Of a stretch of 64,000 nt of DNA, positions 25,493 to 35,591 are shown in pieces. Within the stretch, counting starts at the first letter, position 1, and each line of letters starts with the position of its first letter. Origin of the DNA: Bacteroidota bacterium (GTDB lineage: Bacteria > Bacteroidota > Bacteroidia > UBA4408); contig JADKCP010000011.1 in assembly GCA_016718805.1 (NCBI GenBank), forward strand, positions 434,001-498,000, in the 5' to 3' direction. The translations under genes were made by a program, and so were the position numbers. Under the pieces are notes generated by a model, which was given only the letters and a program-made list of their open reading frames with translations, had not been told where the DNA came from and made no database searches.

Positions 25493-26965
25493 ATGGAAAC
25501 AATAAAATTAAAATACCCGGAAGTAAAAAATTATGTGGGTGGAAAATCTGTAAACTCTTCTTCTACACGTAGTATGGAAGTTATTAGTCCACTTGATGGA
25601 ACGGTGATTTCAACTGTAGTGATGAGCAATAAATCGGATTTGGATGTTGCTGTTGAAAATGCAAAAAAGGCTTTTGAGGTATGGAGCAAAGTTCCTATCA
25701 AGGAGCGTGTTCAAGTATTTTTTAAATATAAAACCTTATTAGAAAAACACCGCGATGAATTAGCAGAACTCGTGCATATTGAAAATGGTAAAACTAAAGA
25801 CGAAGCTTATGCCGAGGTTGATAAAAGTGTGGAACTTACTGAATTTGCATGCTCTCTGCCTCAATTAATTTCAGGTGAATTATTGGAAGTTAGTAAAGGT
25901 GTAGAATGCCGCATTGAGCATTTTCCTTTAGGAGTAGTAGCTTGTATTGCTCCGTTTAATTTTCCCAATATGGTTCCTAACTGGACCATACCAAACGCTA
26001 TTGCATTAGGTAATGCCATGATTTTAAAACCTTCCGAAATAGTTCCTTTGAGTTGTATTCGATTGGCCGAATTGCTGAAAGAAGCCGGTTTGCCGGATGG
26101 AGTTTTAAATATTGTTAATGGTGATAAAGAAATAGTTGAAGCCATTTGCGACCACCCGGGAATAGAAGCTGTTTCGTTTGTAGGTTCTACCAAAGTAGCT
26201 AAATTGGTGTATGCAAGAGCCACCTCAACATTTAAAAGAGCACTTGCATTAGGCGGTGCGAAAAATCATTTGATAGTAATGCCGGATGCACATGCTGCTA
26301 TGACTGCGAGCAATGTTACTGCAAGTATGAGTGGATGCGCCGGACAACGTTGTATGGCTGCATCGGCAATGGTTGCAGTGGGTCCGGTTGATCATATCGT
26401 CAATCAAATTTGTGAAGATGCCCGTAAAGTAATTCCCGGGCAAAATTTGGGTGCTGTAATTTCAAAAGTTGCAAAGGAACGCATCGAAAAATACATTGAT
26501 GAAGCTGAAGCAGCAGGGGCAAAAATATTAGTGGATGGCCGAAAAGCTATTGTAAAAGGAAAAGAAGGTGGATTTTATGTAGGACCAACTGTAATTGATT
26601 TTGTAAAACCAGAAATGAGCGTAGCCAAAGAAGAAATTTTTGGACCGGTAATTTCCATCATGCGCGCCAATGATATTGATGAAGCCCTTGCTATTGAAAA
26701 TGCAAATCCATATGGAAACGCAGCAGCAGTTTTCACACAAAGTGGTGGAACAGCTCGCTATGTAATGGAAAATGCTAGTGCAGGTATGATAGGCGTAAAC
26801 ATTGGTGTACCTGTTCCTCGTGAACCATTTTCTTTTGGCGGTTGGAACGAAAGTAAATTTGGAGTAGGTGATATCACCGGAAAAAGCTCAATTGAATTTT
26901 GGACCAAATTGAAAAAAATCACCACTAAATGGAATCCGGAATCTAAGACGAATTGGATGAGTTGA
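25493..26965 (+). CDS. mmsA: Methylmalonate-semialdehyde dehydrogenase (CoA-acylating)
   Basis: MmsA converts malonate or methylmalonate semialdehyde plus CoA and NAD+ to acetyl- or propionyl-CoA, ending valine, beta-alanine and myo-inositol breakdown. This 490-residue ALDH has FNFPNMVPNWTIPNAI (155-170), the catalytic cysteine in GCAGQRCMAA (C287 by alignment to GQRC) and GGAKNH at 254-259, in which the general-base glutamate of ordinary aldehyde dehydrogenases is missing, the mark of this CoA-dependent family. The start and length are normal. The aminotransferase at 30933 would supply the semialdehyde, although a large adhesin-like gene lies between. Confidence 0.92.
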   Translation: METIKLKYPEVKNYVGGKSVNSSSTRSMEVISPLDGTVISTVVMSNKSDLDVAVENAKKAFEVWSKVPIKERVQVFFKYKTLLEKHRDELAELVHIENGKTKDEAYAEVDKSVELTEFACSLPQLISGELLEVSKGVECRIEHFPLGVVACIAPFNFPNMVPNWTIPNAIALGNAMILKPSEIVPLSCIRLAELLKEAGLPDGVLNIVNGDKEIVEAICDHPGIEAVSFVGSTKVAKLVYARATSTFKRALALGGAKNHLIVMPDAHAAMTASNVTASMSGCAGQRCMAASAMVAVGPVDHIVNQICEDARKVIPGQNLGAVISKVAKERIEKYIDEAEAAGAKILVDGRKAIVKGKEGGFYVGPTVIDFVKPEMSVAKEEIFGPVISIMRANDIDEALAIENANPYGNAAAVFTQSGGTARYVMENASAGMIGVNIGVPVPREPFSFGGWNESKFGVGDITGKSSIEFWTKLKKITTKWNPESKTNWMS

Positions 26966-27008
26966 TTTTAGATTTTCTTTTAAGGCAAAAACTAATAATT
27001 TACTAACA

Positions 27009-30000
27009 ATGCAAATTTGCATGTGGCATTCTTTTAAATTCTTTTTACTTATTATTTTTTTTCTGCCTTTTGAAAAGCTTTTGGCTCAACAAGATTCTAT
27101 AATAACAACTGTTTTCAGAGAAGATGATTCTCTTTATAATTTGAGAGAAGATTCATACAACTCGAATAAACTACTTTACAAAATCAAAGAATTTAATTTT
27201 AATTCATCGAATCAAAGATGGTATCCTACTAAAACTACCTTACACACCTTTGATGCTGACACCAACATTACTGAAACTGTTTTTACCAGTAAATCTTTTT
27301 TTAATCACTTTGGATACATAACTCCTGATAGTAAATCAAAAAAAAACTTTACCTATTTTCCGGGGCATTTGTTAGCTTCAGAAACATTTAGTCATTTAGA
27401 AAATGGTGTATGGAAAATGTCTGCTGAAATATATTACACATATACATTGTTCAAACTAGAAGAAAGTATTCATTATATCAATTATCATCAAGGAACAATA
27501 CAAAGCGATAATATTGATTCTATATTTTATGATACCCAAAATAGGAAAATTGCCATTTTGAGTTATCATTTCAATACAGCCGACTCTACTTGGAATGTTT
27601 TGAATTACGTAAAGCACATTTATAGTTCAACAAACCATAATGAGCCTGATACTATTTATGATAATGGGTACTTTAATGATAGCTTAAGCCAATGGATTTT
27701 CACAGAAGGAAAAGTTAATTTTTTTAATGCCTTAAATGAAAAAATAGCCACGCATCGCATAACTAATTATGGTAATTGGGTAACTTGGGAGAAACTTGAT
27801 TTTACTTATACAAGCTTGGGAAATGTAGCAACGATAAGTGATTCAATATTCGATAATGGGCATTACCATATTGAAACATTTACGACTGCTACCTATAATA
27901 ACTTTGGACAAAATACCTCCTGGATCACAAATATTTATCTTCCAACATTTCATGTTTATGAAGAATATAAATATTATGACGTGAATGGATTTCTAACTGA
28001 AACATTTGATACGCGTGAAAACAATGGTGGAGATATATATGAAACCAGAACCAATGTGTATTACTACAAAATATATGGAGATTCATCTGTTTGCAATCCA
28101 CAAAATAAAGTACTTTATATCAATGGAGGCAACAGCTATTTCTGGAATACGGGTGCTATTTCCGATAGTATTTTAATTAACCAATCCGGTGATTATTCTT
28201 GCACTGTTTCTCTTTCCAATGGTTGGACTTTTCAAAGTGTCCCTCACAAAGTAAGTGCCTTTTCTACTCTACCAACCGCACCACATGCCAATGACAGCTC
28301 TATAACGGTATGTGCTAATTCCGCACTCCGACTGAATACCAATGGTGCAAGCGGCCTTTCATACCAATGGTTGCGAAATGATACTATTATTGAAGATGCT
28401 ATATTTCCAAATCTTTTCCTAACAACCAATAACTGGTTAGAAGGTGGTTATCGAGTTATATTTTCTAATGCTTGTGGCTCCGACACTTCATCAACAACTA
28501 ATGTTAATAAGATAGTTTCTAAGCAAGTTAATATTACTTCGAATGATCCACTTACTTTTTGCAATGGAGACTCTGTTGTGTTGATTGCAGATTCAGGATT
28601 TGTAAGTTATTGGTGGAATGGTTCTTATATGTTAGGAACTCCTATTCACATAGCTCGAAACGGTGGAATCAAAGAAGTAAAAGCTTTAGACTCTAATGGT
28701 TGCTTAAGTATAGCTTCACTCCTACTTACAAAATTAGAAGGGAATGAATATAATATTAATATCACACAGCAAGGTCCTCAACTACAGTTTAGTTATAGTG
28801 GAAACGTCCCTGCTCAATGGTACCTCAATGATACACTGATTCCAGGTGCAAATCAATATTCTATTTCTCCAAACAGAGATGGATATTATAGTGTTAGAAC
28901 TGGAGGTGATTCTGCTTGCTGGAAAGTTTCCATTCCCTATTATTTTGAACAGAATAAACTTGTTGCAAATGCTGGTTCTGATTATAGTTCCTGTATATAT
29001 GGACCTTATAATGTGCGACTTGGCTATAACAACTTTACAGCTTATGGTGGAGTACCTCCATATACTTACTCTTGGACACCTTCTTTTGGGTTAGATGATA
29101 CAACGCTTGCTAATCCAATATGTTCAATAAAAAAAAATACACTTTACATATTAACAGTTACAGATTCCATCGGCAATATTGCAAAAGATAGTATTAATAT
29201 TTCCTTTTTCCATATTGCCGCTCCAGAAATTCTTAAGGCTGATACCACCTTGTGTTATGGAAGGAGTCTTCCTATAAACCAATACTCTTCAAATAATTTG
29301 TATTATCTTCTCAAGGATGATTCGGCATACTACTTTTACTATCAATATTTTACCAATAAATTAACCGAAAGTGGAACCTATAAACTTTTCATGAGGAATG
29401 TATACAATTTATGCTATAGTGATACAAGTGCTGCAATTCATGTTACTGTACTTCCCAATATCAGCGATAGCTCATTTTCTGTAATAGGAAATCCTCCTTC
29501 ATGCGGAGGTACCGGCATACGACTCGTTGCTAAAGAAGATGCCCATAGAAATTATCTTTGGAAAAAAAATTCAAACAATAGTTATCAAGTTATAGGTGGC
29601 GATACTTCACAAATAGAGATAACAAATACTTCTTTGTATGAACTTACTGTTTCTGATACAAACAATTGCCATTACACTACTCAAAAATATTTAGATCCAT
29701 CGCAACAAAACTTATTCATTGAAATGGTTGGAAGCCCCATGTATTGTAGAGAGGATAGTGTTAAATTAAGTTGTTATTATGATAGTTCTTATTCATATCA
29801 ATGGTACAGGTATCCTAATGAAAGTCTTCTAGGTGAGACGCAACATGAAATGGTAGTTAGAAAATATGGTGTATATTATGTTGAAGTATCTTCTCAAAAT
29901 GGTTGTAATGGAATTTCTAACTCTATATATTATCAACCCACACAAAGTATATTTCTTACAATTAATCGGAACAATACCATGCTTACAGTAAGTTATCAAA

Positions 30001-30917
30001 ATCTTACAGCAGGTCCAGGGTCTCATACATATTTAACACTCTCCACCGACTATTTCTACGTTAAATGGTACAAAGATGGAATATTGATACCAGGAGCAGA
30101 TAGCGCTTCCTATGACACTCAAGGGGAACATGGAATTTTCATGGTAGCAGTAGATTCTAAAAACCAAGAATTCTGCGAATCATTTCAATACATTGACCTG
30201 AATTTTAAAGCAATTACATCGGGATATGGATTTTCATGTGATTCAACTTGTACCGGTAAAATATACATAAACGGAACGGGATATAGTCCGTTTACATATT
30301 TTATTAATAATCAACAAGTAAATTGGCTTACTGAAAATCTTTGTTCTGGAACTTATTTAATAAAAATCATCGACGCCTTGGGTGACAGTGTAGTTCTCAT
30401 TAAAACATTTACAAACGACCTCTTGGTTACATCTGTAGTTCAAAACTCAAGTTGTATAACCTGCACCGATGGTTCTATCTATTTGCAACCTAGCGGCGGT
30501 ACTCCTCCTTATTCTTACTCATGGTCACCTAACTCAGGTATTCTTATTGGTGATACAATTAGCAACCTCACAGCTGGGATATATCGTGTATGTATTTCAG
30601 ATACCCTAGGCTGCTTATTTTGCCGAACCGATACAATTACAGGCTCTATTCTTGGTCTTTCTAGCCAGTCATCTGTAAGTGCCGTTTCAATTGGTATCAA
30701 TGCTGGAACTCAACAATTAAATGTAACGTTACCAGATAACATGCATGGATTCCAATATGAATTCATTTTGTTTGATATTCTAGGAAAAATTATTGTCAGT
30801 AAAGAATTAAAAGAATCAGTTAATTCATTTGAAATAAAAGCTGCTCGTGGCTTATATTTGTATTCTATTCTTAATCGTGAAAAAAATATCAGTACGGGTA
30901 AAATAATCATCCAGTAA
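27009..30917 (+). CDS. Large T9SS-exported surface protein
   Basis: The 1302-residue protein has a signal peptide (about 1-27, MWHSFKFFLLIIFFLPF). Residues 40-380 are a beta-rich region with repeats such as YDNGYFNDSLSQWIFTEGK. After about 380 come Ig-like and gliding-type repeats, including YGGVPPYTYSWTPSFGL (from about 678) and GGTPPYSYSWSPNSG (from about 1162), which are SprB-type repeats. The last 75 residues form a T9SS type A sorting domain (FDILGKIIVSKEL then ARGLYLYSI), which directs outer-membrane passage and surface anchoring. It probably has an adhesion role. It lies in a catabolic unit (mmsA before, aminotransferase 15 bp after), an odd position. Confidence 0.8.
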   Translation: MQICMWHSFKFFLLIIFFLPFEKLLAQQDSIITTVFREDDSLYNLREDSYNSNKLLYKIKEFNFNSSNQRWYPTKTTLHTFDADTNITETVFTSKSFFNHFGYITPDSKSKKNFTYFPGHLLASETFSHLENGVWKMSAEIYYTYTLFKLEESIHYINYHQGTIQSDNIDSIFYDTQNRKIAILSYHFNTADSTWNVLNYVKHIYSSTNHNEPDTIYDNGYFNDSLSQWIFTEGKVNFFNALNEKIATHRITNYGNWVTWEKLDFTYTSLGNVATISDSIFDNGHYHIETFTTATYNNFGQNTSWITNIYLPTFHVYEEYKYYDVNGFLTETFDTRENNGGDIYETRTNVYYYKIYGDSSVCNPQNKVLYINGGNSYFWNTGAISDSILINQSGDYSCTVSLSNGWTFQSVPHKVSAFSTLPTAPHANDSSITVCANSALRLNTNGASGLSYQWLRNDTIIEDAIFPNLFLTTNNWLEGGYRVIFSNACGSDTSSTTNVNKIVSKQVNITSNDPLTFCNGDSVVLIADSGFVSYWWNGSYMLGTPIHIARNGGIKEVKALDSNGCLSIASLLLTKLEGNEYNINITQQGPQLQFSYSGNVPAQWYLNDTLIPGANQYSISPNRDGYYSVRTGGDSACWKVSIPYYFEQNKLVANAGSDYSSCIYGPYNVRLGYNNFTAYGGVPPYTYSWTPSFGLDDTTLANPICSIKKNTLYILTVTDSIGNIAKDSINISFFHIAAPEILKADTTLCYGRSLPINQYSSNNLYYLLKDDSAYYFYYQYFTNKLTESGTYKLFMRNVYNLCYSDTSAAIHVTVLPNISDSSFSVIGNPPSCGGTGIRLVAKEDAHRNYLWKKNSNNSYQVIGGDTSQIEITNTSLYELTVSDTNNCHYTTQKYLDPSQQNLFIEMVGSPMYCREDSVKLSCYYDSSYSYQWYRYPNESLLGETQHEMVVRKYGVYYVEVSSQNGCNGISNSIYYQPTQSIFLTINRNNTMLTVSYQNLTAGPGSHTYLTLSTDYFYVKWYKDGILIPGADSASYDTQGEHGIFMVAVDSKNQEFCESFQYIDLNFKAITSGYGFSCDSTCTGKIYINGTGYSPFTYFINNQQVNWLTENLCSGTYLIKIIDALGDSVVLIKTFTNDLLVTSVVQNSSCITCTDGSIYLQPSGGTPPYSYSWSPNSGILIGDTISNLTAGIYRVCISDTLGCLFCRTDTITGSILGLSSQSSVSAVSIGINAGTQQLNVTLPDNMHGFQYEFILFDILGKIIVSKELKESVNSFEIKAARGLYLYSILNREKNISTGKIIIQ

Positions 30918-30932
30918 TTAAAAAAACTCAAA

Positions 30933-32285
30933 ATGCGAACACTAACCATCTCCAAAAAAGAAGAAATTCTTAAAAACAACCTCGATTACACCATTTTTTC
31001 CTGGAGCAAGCAAGCCGGGTTAAATCCTTTAAATATTAAATCTGCCAAAGGCGTTTACATTTATGATCGCAGCGGAAAAAAAATCCTCGATTTTTCTTCA
31101 CAGCTCATGAACATGAACATTGGTCATGGTCATCAGCGGGTAACTGATGCTGTTGTGAAACAAATGCAAGAACTCAGTTTTGTGCATCCCGGAATGGTTT
31201 CAGAAGCTCGCGGCACACTTGGAAAAAAATTGGCCGAAATTACTCCCGGTTCTTTGAAAAAAACTTTCTTTACCAACGCCGGTGCTGAAGCTATTGAAAA
31301 TGCTATCAAGTTTGCACGATTGTATACGGGTAGAGCAAAAATAGTTTCGCTTTATCAAAGTTACCACGGTGCTTCTTATGGTGCTATGGCTGTAGGTGGT
31401 GATCCACGTAAACTTCCGCATGACGGACAACAACCCGGAAATTTTATTCATGTTGAAAATCCATTTTTTTACCGTTGCCCATGGAACAGTGAAACTCCTG
31501 AAGAATGTGCTGAAAATGCTGCCAACCACATGGAGCGGGTTATTAAATTTGAGGGCCCTCAAAATGTAGCTGCTATATTAATGGAAGGCGAAAGTGGCTC
31601 AAGCGGTTGCATAAAATACCCACCCACTTACTGGAAGAGAGTACGTGAAATAGCCGATAAATATGGCATTTTATTGATCTGCGATGAAGTGATGAGTGGC
31701 TTTGGTAGAACCGGAAAATGGTTTGGAGTAGATCATCACGGTGTTGTTCCCGATATTATGTGCTTTGCTAAAGGCCTTACCTGTGGCTATATTCCACTAG
31801 GTGGGATGATTATTAAAGAAGAACTTATTAGTGCATTTAATGATAAACCTCTACCGCTTGGTTTAACTTATTCAGCGCATGTTGTGGCTTGTGCTGCAGC
31901 TGTTGAAGTGTTGAAAATTTATGAAGATGAAAATTTGATTGAAAATGCAGCCAACATGGGCCGCTACATGGATGCTGAGGTGGAGAAATTAAAACAGAAA
32001 CATCCAAGTATTGGAGATTACCGAAATACCGGACTATTGGGTTGCATTGAGTTGGTAAAAAATCGCAAAACCAAAGAGCCAATGGCGCCTTGGAATGCAT
32101 CTCCGGCTGAAATGGAAATTATGAACAAGGTTGCAGCTAAAATTTCTGAACTTGGTATGTTTACTTTTGTTCGATGGAATTACATTTTTACTGCACCTCC
32201 TTTGTGCATCAACAAAGCAGAAATGGATGAAGGTTTGGATATTATTTCTAAAGCGATTGCTGTGGCAGATGAATATTGTAATTGA
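30933..32285 (+). CDS. Class III (omega-amino acid) aminotransferase
   Basis: This PLP fold-type I transaminase has 450 residues: FTNAGAEAIENAIKFAR (113-129), YHGASYGAMAVGG (144-156), D251 in ICDEVMSGFGRTGKW and the Schiff-base K280 in CFAKGLTCGYIPLGG. Family members transaminate omega-amino acids or beta-alanine with pyruvate. The pairing with mmsA suggests beta-alanine or 3-aminoisobutyrate as the donor. Exact specificity (including taurine or ornithine type) is unresolved. The ATG at 30933 is 15 bp after the T9SS gene's stop, so the three may form one transcript. Confidence 0.85.
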   Translation: MRTLTISKKEEILKNNLDYTIFSWSKQAGLNPLNIKSAKGVYIYDRSGKKILDFSSQLMNMNIGHGHQRVTDAVVKQMQELSFVHPGMVSEARGTLGKKLAEITPGSLKKTFFTNAGAEAIENAIKFARLYTGRAKIVSLYQSYHGASYGAMAVGGDPRKLPHDGQQPGNFIHVENPFFYRCPWNSETPEECAENAANHMERVIKFEGPQNVAAILMEGESGSSGCIKYPPTYWKRVREIADKYGILLICDEVMSGFGRTGKWFGVDHHGVVPDIMCFAKGLTCGYIPLGGMIIKEELISAFNDKPLPLGLTYSAHVVACAAAVEVLKIYEDENLIENAANMGRYMDAEVEKLKQKHPSIGDYRNTGLLGCIELVKNRKTKEPMAPWNASPAEMEIMNKVAAKISELGMFTFVRWNYIFTAPPLCINKAEMDEGLDIISKAIAVADEYCN

Positions 32286-32410
32286 TAAATTCAATTCTTT
32301 GCCGGGTAAAACATTTGTTTAAGGAACTTTTCTTCTTCACGGTATTTTTTTAATCTTGCTGTGATTAAATATTGACTCGATAATTTATAAAATTCATCCC
32401 ATAAACATAC

Positions 32411-34621
32411 ATGGATACCCCAACCATAGACCTTGTTGCTGAAAAGAAAGAAATATTAAAGCGTTATCGTACCCTATTAAAATCCAATGCTTCACGCATG
32501 GAAAAGGGCGATAAAGTTATTATCCGAAAAGCCTTTGAATTGGCGGTTGATGCGCACAAGGACATGCGCCGTAAATCAGGCGAACCCTATATTTACCACC
32601 CCATTGCCGTTGCTCAAATTGCAGTTAGTGAAATTGGGCTAGGAACTACTGCAATTGTTTGCTCCTTGCTGCACGACACCGTTGAAGATACTGATATTTC
32701 GCTTGAAGACATCAAGGGAATGTTCGGCGAAAAAATTATGAAAATTATTGACGGACTCACTAAAATTTCAGGTGTTTTCGATCAAACCTCTTCCTTGCAA
32801 GCAGAGAACTTTCGTAAAATGTTGCTCACCCTTAGCGACGACATACGGGTGATTTTAATCAAACTCGCCGATCGCTTGCACAACATGCGCACACTCGATA
32901 GTATGGCGCGCGATAAACAAGTTAAAATTGCATCCGAAACTCTTTATTTGTACGCACCGCTTGCGCATCGACTAGGTTTAAATGCCATTAAAACCGAAAT
33001 GGAAGATTTGGGTTTAAAATACACTGAACCTGAAGCCTATAATTCTATCAGTCAAAAATTAAAAGAAACACAAAAAGAAAGAACACGCTACATCAATAAA
33101 TTTAGCTTACCCATTATAAACACGCTCACCGAACAAGGATTTAAGTTTGACATCAAAGGAAGATCAAAATCAATTTTTTCTATCTATCAAAAGATGAAAA
33201 AACAGAATATTCCTTTTGAAGAAGTGTATGATATTTTTGCCATTCGAATCATTATTCAAACTCCACTTGAGCAAGAAAAATCTGACTGTTGGCGTGTGTA
33301 TAGTATAGTTACCGATTTTTATCACCCTAGCCCCGACAGGCTGCGCGATTGGATTTCATCGCCTAAAGCAAACGGATACGAATCCTTGCATACCACAGTT
33401 ATGGGCTTGGAAGGGAAATGGGTTGAAGTTCAAATTCGAACCGAACGCATGGACGATATTGCGGAAATGGGATATGCTGCTCATTGGAAATACAAAGAAT
33501 CAGCTGCCGAAAATGCTTTGGATGCATGGATAAATAAAGTACGCGAAATGCTCGAAAATCCGGAAACCAATGCCATGGATTTTATCGATGATTTTAAACT
33601 GAATTTATTTGCAGAAGAAATTTTTGTATTTACACCAAAGGGTGCATTAATAAAGCTCCCTGCAGGAGCAACTGCGCTTGATTTTGCATACGAAATTCAC
33701 TCACACATTGGCGAAAAATGCATCGGTGCTAAAGTGTCTAATCGGTTGGTACCATTAAGTCATCCGTTAAAGAGTGGCGACCAAGTTGAAGTGCTTACTT
33801 CACAAAAACAAAAACCTAAAGAAGACTGGCTGCATTTTGTTGTTACAGCCCGTGCAAAATCTAAAATAAAAGCCTCTTTAAAAGAAGAGAAAAGAAAATT
33901 GGCGACTGACGGAAAAGAACTATTGGCGCGCAAGCTGCATTCCATGAAAGTTACGCTCAATAATGAAAGTTTGAATTTGCTGGTTGATTTTTTTAAAGCC
34001 CCTTCAGTGCTAGATTTATATTACCGAATAGCAATTGGTATTATTAATTTAAAACACCTAAAAGATTTTGTAAAGGAAGATGGCTCATTGAAACACAAGG
34101 CAAAGAGTACTAAGAAGTCAGAAGCCAAAGAGTTTGAAGAACTTATTTCTAAAGCGCGTGGAAATAGCAATATGCTGGTGATTGGAGAAGATTTGCAAAA
34201 AATTGAATACAAACTCTCTCCTTGCTGCAATCCGATTAATGGTGACGATGTGTTTGGATTTATAACCATCAACGAAGGAATTAAAATACATCGCGCAAAT
34301 TGTCCCAATGCACTGCAATTGATGAGCAATTATGCGTATCGTATTGTAAAAGCTAAATGGACCGATTCAGACAAAATTTCGTTCCTTGCCGGTATTAAAA
34401 TTACTGGAAGTGATGCAGTAGGTATAGTAAATAACATTACAAAAATCATCTCAAACGAACTCAATGTGAACATGCGATCAATTAGTTTTGACACCAATGA
34501 TGGTATTTTTGAAGGAACCATCATGGTATTTGTAAACGATACGAATCACCTTACTGAATTGATGAAAAAATTGAAGAAAGTAAATGGAGTACTAAATGTG
34601 ATGCGCATTGATTCAAATTAA
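32411..34621 (+). CDS. Bifunctional (p)ppGpp synthetase/hydrolase
   Basis: This RelA/SpoT-type protein of 736 residues sets the stringent-response alarmone level. The HD hydrolase domain is intact (H63 in YHP, H88-D89 with VEDTD), so it can degrade (p)ppGpp. The synthetase domain shows GRSKSIFSIYQKM, the S-P-K-x-N-G-Y-x-S-L-H segment and WVEVQIRT. TGS (about 400-460, VFTPKGALIKLPAGATALDF), a zinc-finger-like LSPCCNPINGDD (about 610) and a C-terminal ACT domain (about 655-736) follow. All the parts of a long RSH enzyme are present. It begins a co-oriented set with fur, STAS and purA. Confidence 0.93.
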   Translation: MDTPTIDLVAEKKEILKRYRTLLKSNASRMEKGDKVIIRKAFELAVDAHKDMRRKSGEPYIYHPIAVAQIAVSEIGLGTTAIVCSLLHDTVEDTDISLEDIKGMFGEKIMKIIDGLTKISGVFDQTSSLQAENFRKMLLTLSDDIRVILIKLADRLHNMRTLDSMARDKQVKIASETLYLYAPLAHRLGLNAIKTEMEDLGLKYTEPEAYNSISQKLKETQKERTRYINKFSLPIINTLTEQGFKFDIKGRSKSIFSIYQKMKKQNIPFEEVYDIFAIRIIIQTPLEQEKSDCWRVYSIVTDFYHPSPDRLRDWISSPKANGYESLHTTVMGLEGKWVEVQIRTERMDDIAEMGYAAHWKYKESAAENALDAWINKVREMLENPETNAMDFIDDFKLNLFAEEIFVFTPKGALIKLPAGATALDFAYEIHSHIGEKCIGAKVSNRLVPLSHPLKSGDQVEVLTSQKQKPKEDWLHFVVTARAKSKIKASLKEEKRKLATDGKELLARKLHSMKVTLNNESLNLLVDFFKAPSVLDLYYRIAIGIINLKHLKDFVKEDGSLKHKAKSTKKSEAKEFEELISKARGNSNMLVIGEDLQKIEYKLSPCCNPINGDDVFGFITINEGIKIHRANCPNALQLMSNYAYRIVKAKWTDSDKISFLAGIKITGSDAVGIVNNITKIISNELNVNMRSISFDTNDGIFEGTIMVFVNDTNHLTELMKKLKKVNGVLNVMRIDSN

Positions 34622-34654
34622 GCAATTTCAAAATCCCACTTAACCAAAAAATAC

Positions 34655-34662
34655 TACTTTTG
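34655..34662 (+). promoter_or_regulatory. -7 box TACTTTTG
   Basis: It is an exact TAnnTTTG match 15 bp before the GTG start of fur, downstream of the relA/spoT stop. It suggests fur can be transcribed separately; no clear -33 TTG is seen. Confidence 0.45.
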
Positions 34663-34677
34663 AAATAAATTTAGAAT

Positions 34678-35151
34678 GTGGATACGAAGCAAACAGTAAA
34701 GCAATTATTTTCGGATTATCTTGAAAAAAATGCACACCGTAAAACTCCTGAAAGATTTGCAATATTGGACGAAATTTATTCTAACGATGGGCATTTCAAC
34801 ATTGAGTCGCTTTATCTTCACATGAAGAACAAAAAATACCGCGTGAGCAGAGCAACTTTATACAATACAATTGAATTATTACTTGATGCTAATTTGGTAG
34901 TGAAACACCAGTTTGGAAAAAATTTAGCCCAATTTGAAAAATCATACAAATACCGTCAACACGACCATTTAATTTGTAGCGATTGTGAAAAGGTATTCGA
35001 ATTTTGCGATCCTAGAATTCAACAAATTCAAAACATGACCGAACAATTGCTTAATTTTTCTATTACCCATCATTCGCTCAACTTTTATGGCAAATGCTCT
35101 GAACTAGCAAAAAAAGGGAAGTGTGAACATTTTAAAAACTTAAAAAATTAA
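34678..35151 (+). CDS. fur: Fur family transcriptional repressor
   Basis: This 157-residue metalloregulator has a winged-helix DNA-binding half (1-85, with SRATLYNTIELL as the recognition helix) and a dimer half with HDHLICSDCEKVFEF (95-109) and a C-terminal C140...C149 pair, the structural zinc site. The HDH and downstream ligands of the regulatory site are partly visible. Whether it senses Fe, Zn (Zur) or peroxide (PerR) cannot be fixed from sequence alone. It starts at GTG 34678. The STAS gene starts 3 bp after the stop, so they are translationally linked. Its operator was not identified. Confidence 0.85.
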   Translation: MDTKQTVKQLFSDYLEKNAHRKTPERFAILDEIYSNDGHFNIESLYLHMKNKKYRVSRATLYNTIELLLDANLVVKHQFGKNLAQFEKSYKYRQHDHLICSDCEKVFEFCDPRIQQIQNMTEQLLNFSITHHSLNFYGKCSELAKKGKCEHFKNLKN

Positions 35152-35154
35152 ACC

Positions 35155-35508
35155 ATGCGATTTTCATTTAAATTAGAAGAAGATAAAGGAATTGCAGTAA
35201 TTTATTTAATGGGCGATTTAATGGAACGCAGCGATGCTACCGAATTGATTGCCAAAATTGATGAATTAATAAATCTCAACCGAAATACATTTGTGCTCAA
35301 TTTAAGTGAGTTAAAATACATGAATAGTACCGGTTTAAATTTACTTATTAGTATTCTTAGTAAGGCGCGTAATCATGGTGGAGAAGTACTAATTACTGAA
35401 GTTTCTGCAAAAATTAAAGAACTATTGGTAGTTACCAAACTCAATACGGTTTTTACCATTACCGATACCAATAAAAAAGCAATTGAAATGATTGAGAAAA
35501 GACTATAG
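35155..35508 (+). CDS. STAS-domain protein (anti-sigma-factor-antagonist type)
   Basis: The 117-residue single STAS domain resembles SpoIIAA/RsbV. The conserved phosphorylation-site loop reads LSELKYMNSTGLNLLI, with S58 at the equivalent of SpoIIAA serine 58. It likely binds a partner-switching protein or kinase. Neither a serine kinase of the RsbW type nor a sigma factor is in the window, so the partner must be elsewhere. It sits 3 bp behind fur and 83 bp before purA. A STAS gene at this place is, I believe, common in Bacteroidota. Confidence 0.82.
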   Translation: MRFSFKLEEDKGIAVIYLMGDLMERSDATELIAKIDELINLNRNTFVLNLSELKYMNSTGLNLLISILSKARNHGGEVLITEVSAKIKELLVVTKLNTVFTITDTNKKAIEMIEKRL

Positions 35509-35591
35509 CTCTTTACAATTTCATTAAATAAAAAGTATAATTTTCAACAAAACGTGCCATTCCGGTACAAAATTTCAAAACAAAATAGCAA

